The notes beneath the pieces are model-generated. The model did no database searches. It was not told where the DNA came from and was given only the letters and a program-made list of their open reading frames with translations. The position numbers and the translations under genes were made by a program. Below are positions 6,183-6,488 of a DNA stretch of 6,488 nucleotides, piece by piece. The stretch's first letter is position 1. Each line of letters begins with the position of its first letter. Source of the DNA: WTAW01 sp050115915 (GTDB lineage: Bacteria; Acidobacteriota; Aminicenantia; Aminicenantales; Aminicenantaceae); the NCBI GenBank assembly GCA_050115915.1, contig JASFPP010000218.1, positions 1 to 6,488 on the forward strand. Reading direction: 5' to 3'.

Positions 6183-6266
6183 TTCACAAACAGTCCGCTC
6201 AGGGATCGGACCCTACATCGCATGAGGCTGCAATCCATTCGCGATCCACACCCAAACCAAACTCGG

Positions 6267-6488
6267 CTATTCAGGCTTAAAAAGCTCTGCGGTTTCGTCC
6301 CTGAACAGAATAACCAGCGTATAGATACTGAGGGCTGTTCCAAAAGGGATGGCGAGCAGATTGAGAAAACTCAGGACCATTCCCATTATCCGCGCCCATT
6401 CTTTCTTCTTAAGAAGACCAATTCCAGTGATTACTTCAGGGATAGAGAATATGCCGATAATAGCGCTCACAAAGACACCAATGCTTCG
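6267..6488 (-). CDS. Small integral membrane protein of unknown function, 5' part beyond window
   Basis: The frame is open to the window edge, giving 73 C-terminal residues; the GTG at 6470 is internal to a longer open frame and is unlikely to be the start. Two membrane segments are visible: SAIIGIFSIPEVITGIGLL, then after a basic turn KKKEWAR the stretch MGMVLSFLNLLAIPFGTALSIYTLVILF. A short acidic tail DETAELFKPE ends it. The pattern of a helix, 'GLLKKKEWAR', another helix and 'DE..ELF' is familiar from small uncharacterised bacterial membrane proteins, often in stand-alone genes, but I cannot attach a function. It is transcribed in the same direction as the lipoprotein, 132 bases upstream of it. 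Confidence 0.75.
   Translation of the reverse strand, partial: RSIGVFVSAIIGIFSIPEVITGIGLLKKKEWARIMGMVLSFLNLLAIPFGTALSIYTLVILFRDETAELFKPE

Overview
The window looks like a piece of chromosome from a Gram-negative bacterium, probably an environmental anaerobe or metagenome-assembled genome. The evidence is a lipoprotein, two proteins whose family or signal peptide points to export (one of them broken), an ArsR/permease/thioredoxin operon, and intergenic palindromes of the 'AGGTGCCTGACCCC' kind. From memory, such palindromes scatter through genomes of Desulfobacterota-like and Aminicenantes-like bacteria, but the sequence alone does not fix the phylum. Base composition looks even, and no rRNA, tRNA, CRISPR array, integrase or insertion-sequence transposase was found.

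Left part, plus strand (1-2907). The window opens inside a penicillin acylase-family gene. Its beta chain begins with an intact autocatalytic Gly-Ser-Asn-Asn-Trp site. The gene is broken near position 1190: the reading frame runs out of the family, and the conserved C-terminal GQSG...SPHY block reappears in another frame after a gap of roughly 130 residues. This indicates an out-of-frame internal deletion, so the gene is called a pseudogene. Next come a secreted protein with an HEFIH zinc-protease-like motif that I cannot assign to a named family (1396-2253), and an isochorismatase-fold cysteine hydrolase with an intact Asp-Lys-Cys triad (2320-2907).

Middle (2908-3070). This is the junction between convergent transcription units. 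It holds two tandem REP-like repeat units 36 bases apart. The second forms a hairpin that reaches into the last codons of the next gene.

Centre right, minus strand (3065-4944). A compact operon reads leftward: arsR-type repressor, ArsP/DUF318-family permease, small CPRC thioredoxin-like protein. Upstream of arsR lie a good sigma70-type promoter (TTGATG, 17 bases, TATTAT) and a 9+9 base inverted repeat that overlaps the -10 box. This is the layout expected of an autoregulated metalloid or thiol-reactive efflux operon. The repressor carries the Cys-Val-Cys metal-binding motif, the permease a Cys-Ser-Cys motif and the small protein a Cys-Pro-Arg-Cys motif, so all three members present thiol pairs.

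Right end, minus strand (4992-6488). A predicted lipoprotein resembling galactose-mutarotase-fold proteins is preceded by a leader hairpin. It is followed at the window edge by the C-terminal part of a small integral membrane protein of unknown function.

I see no wholly new system. The points most worth following are the broken acylase, the unassigned secreted HExxH protein, the arsR operator, and the repeat that has intruded into the end of the thioredoxin gene.
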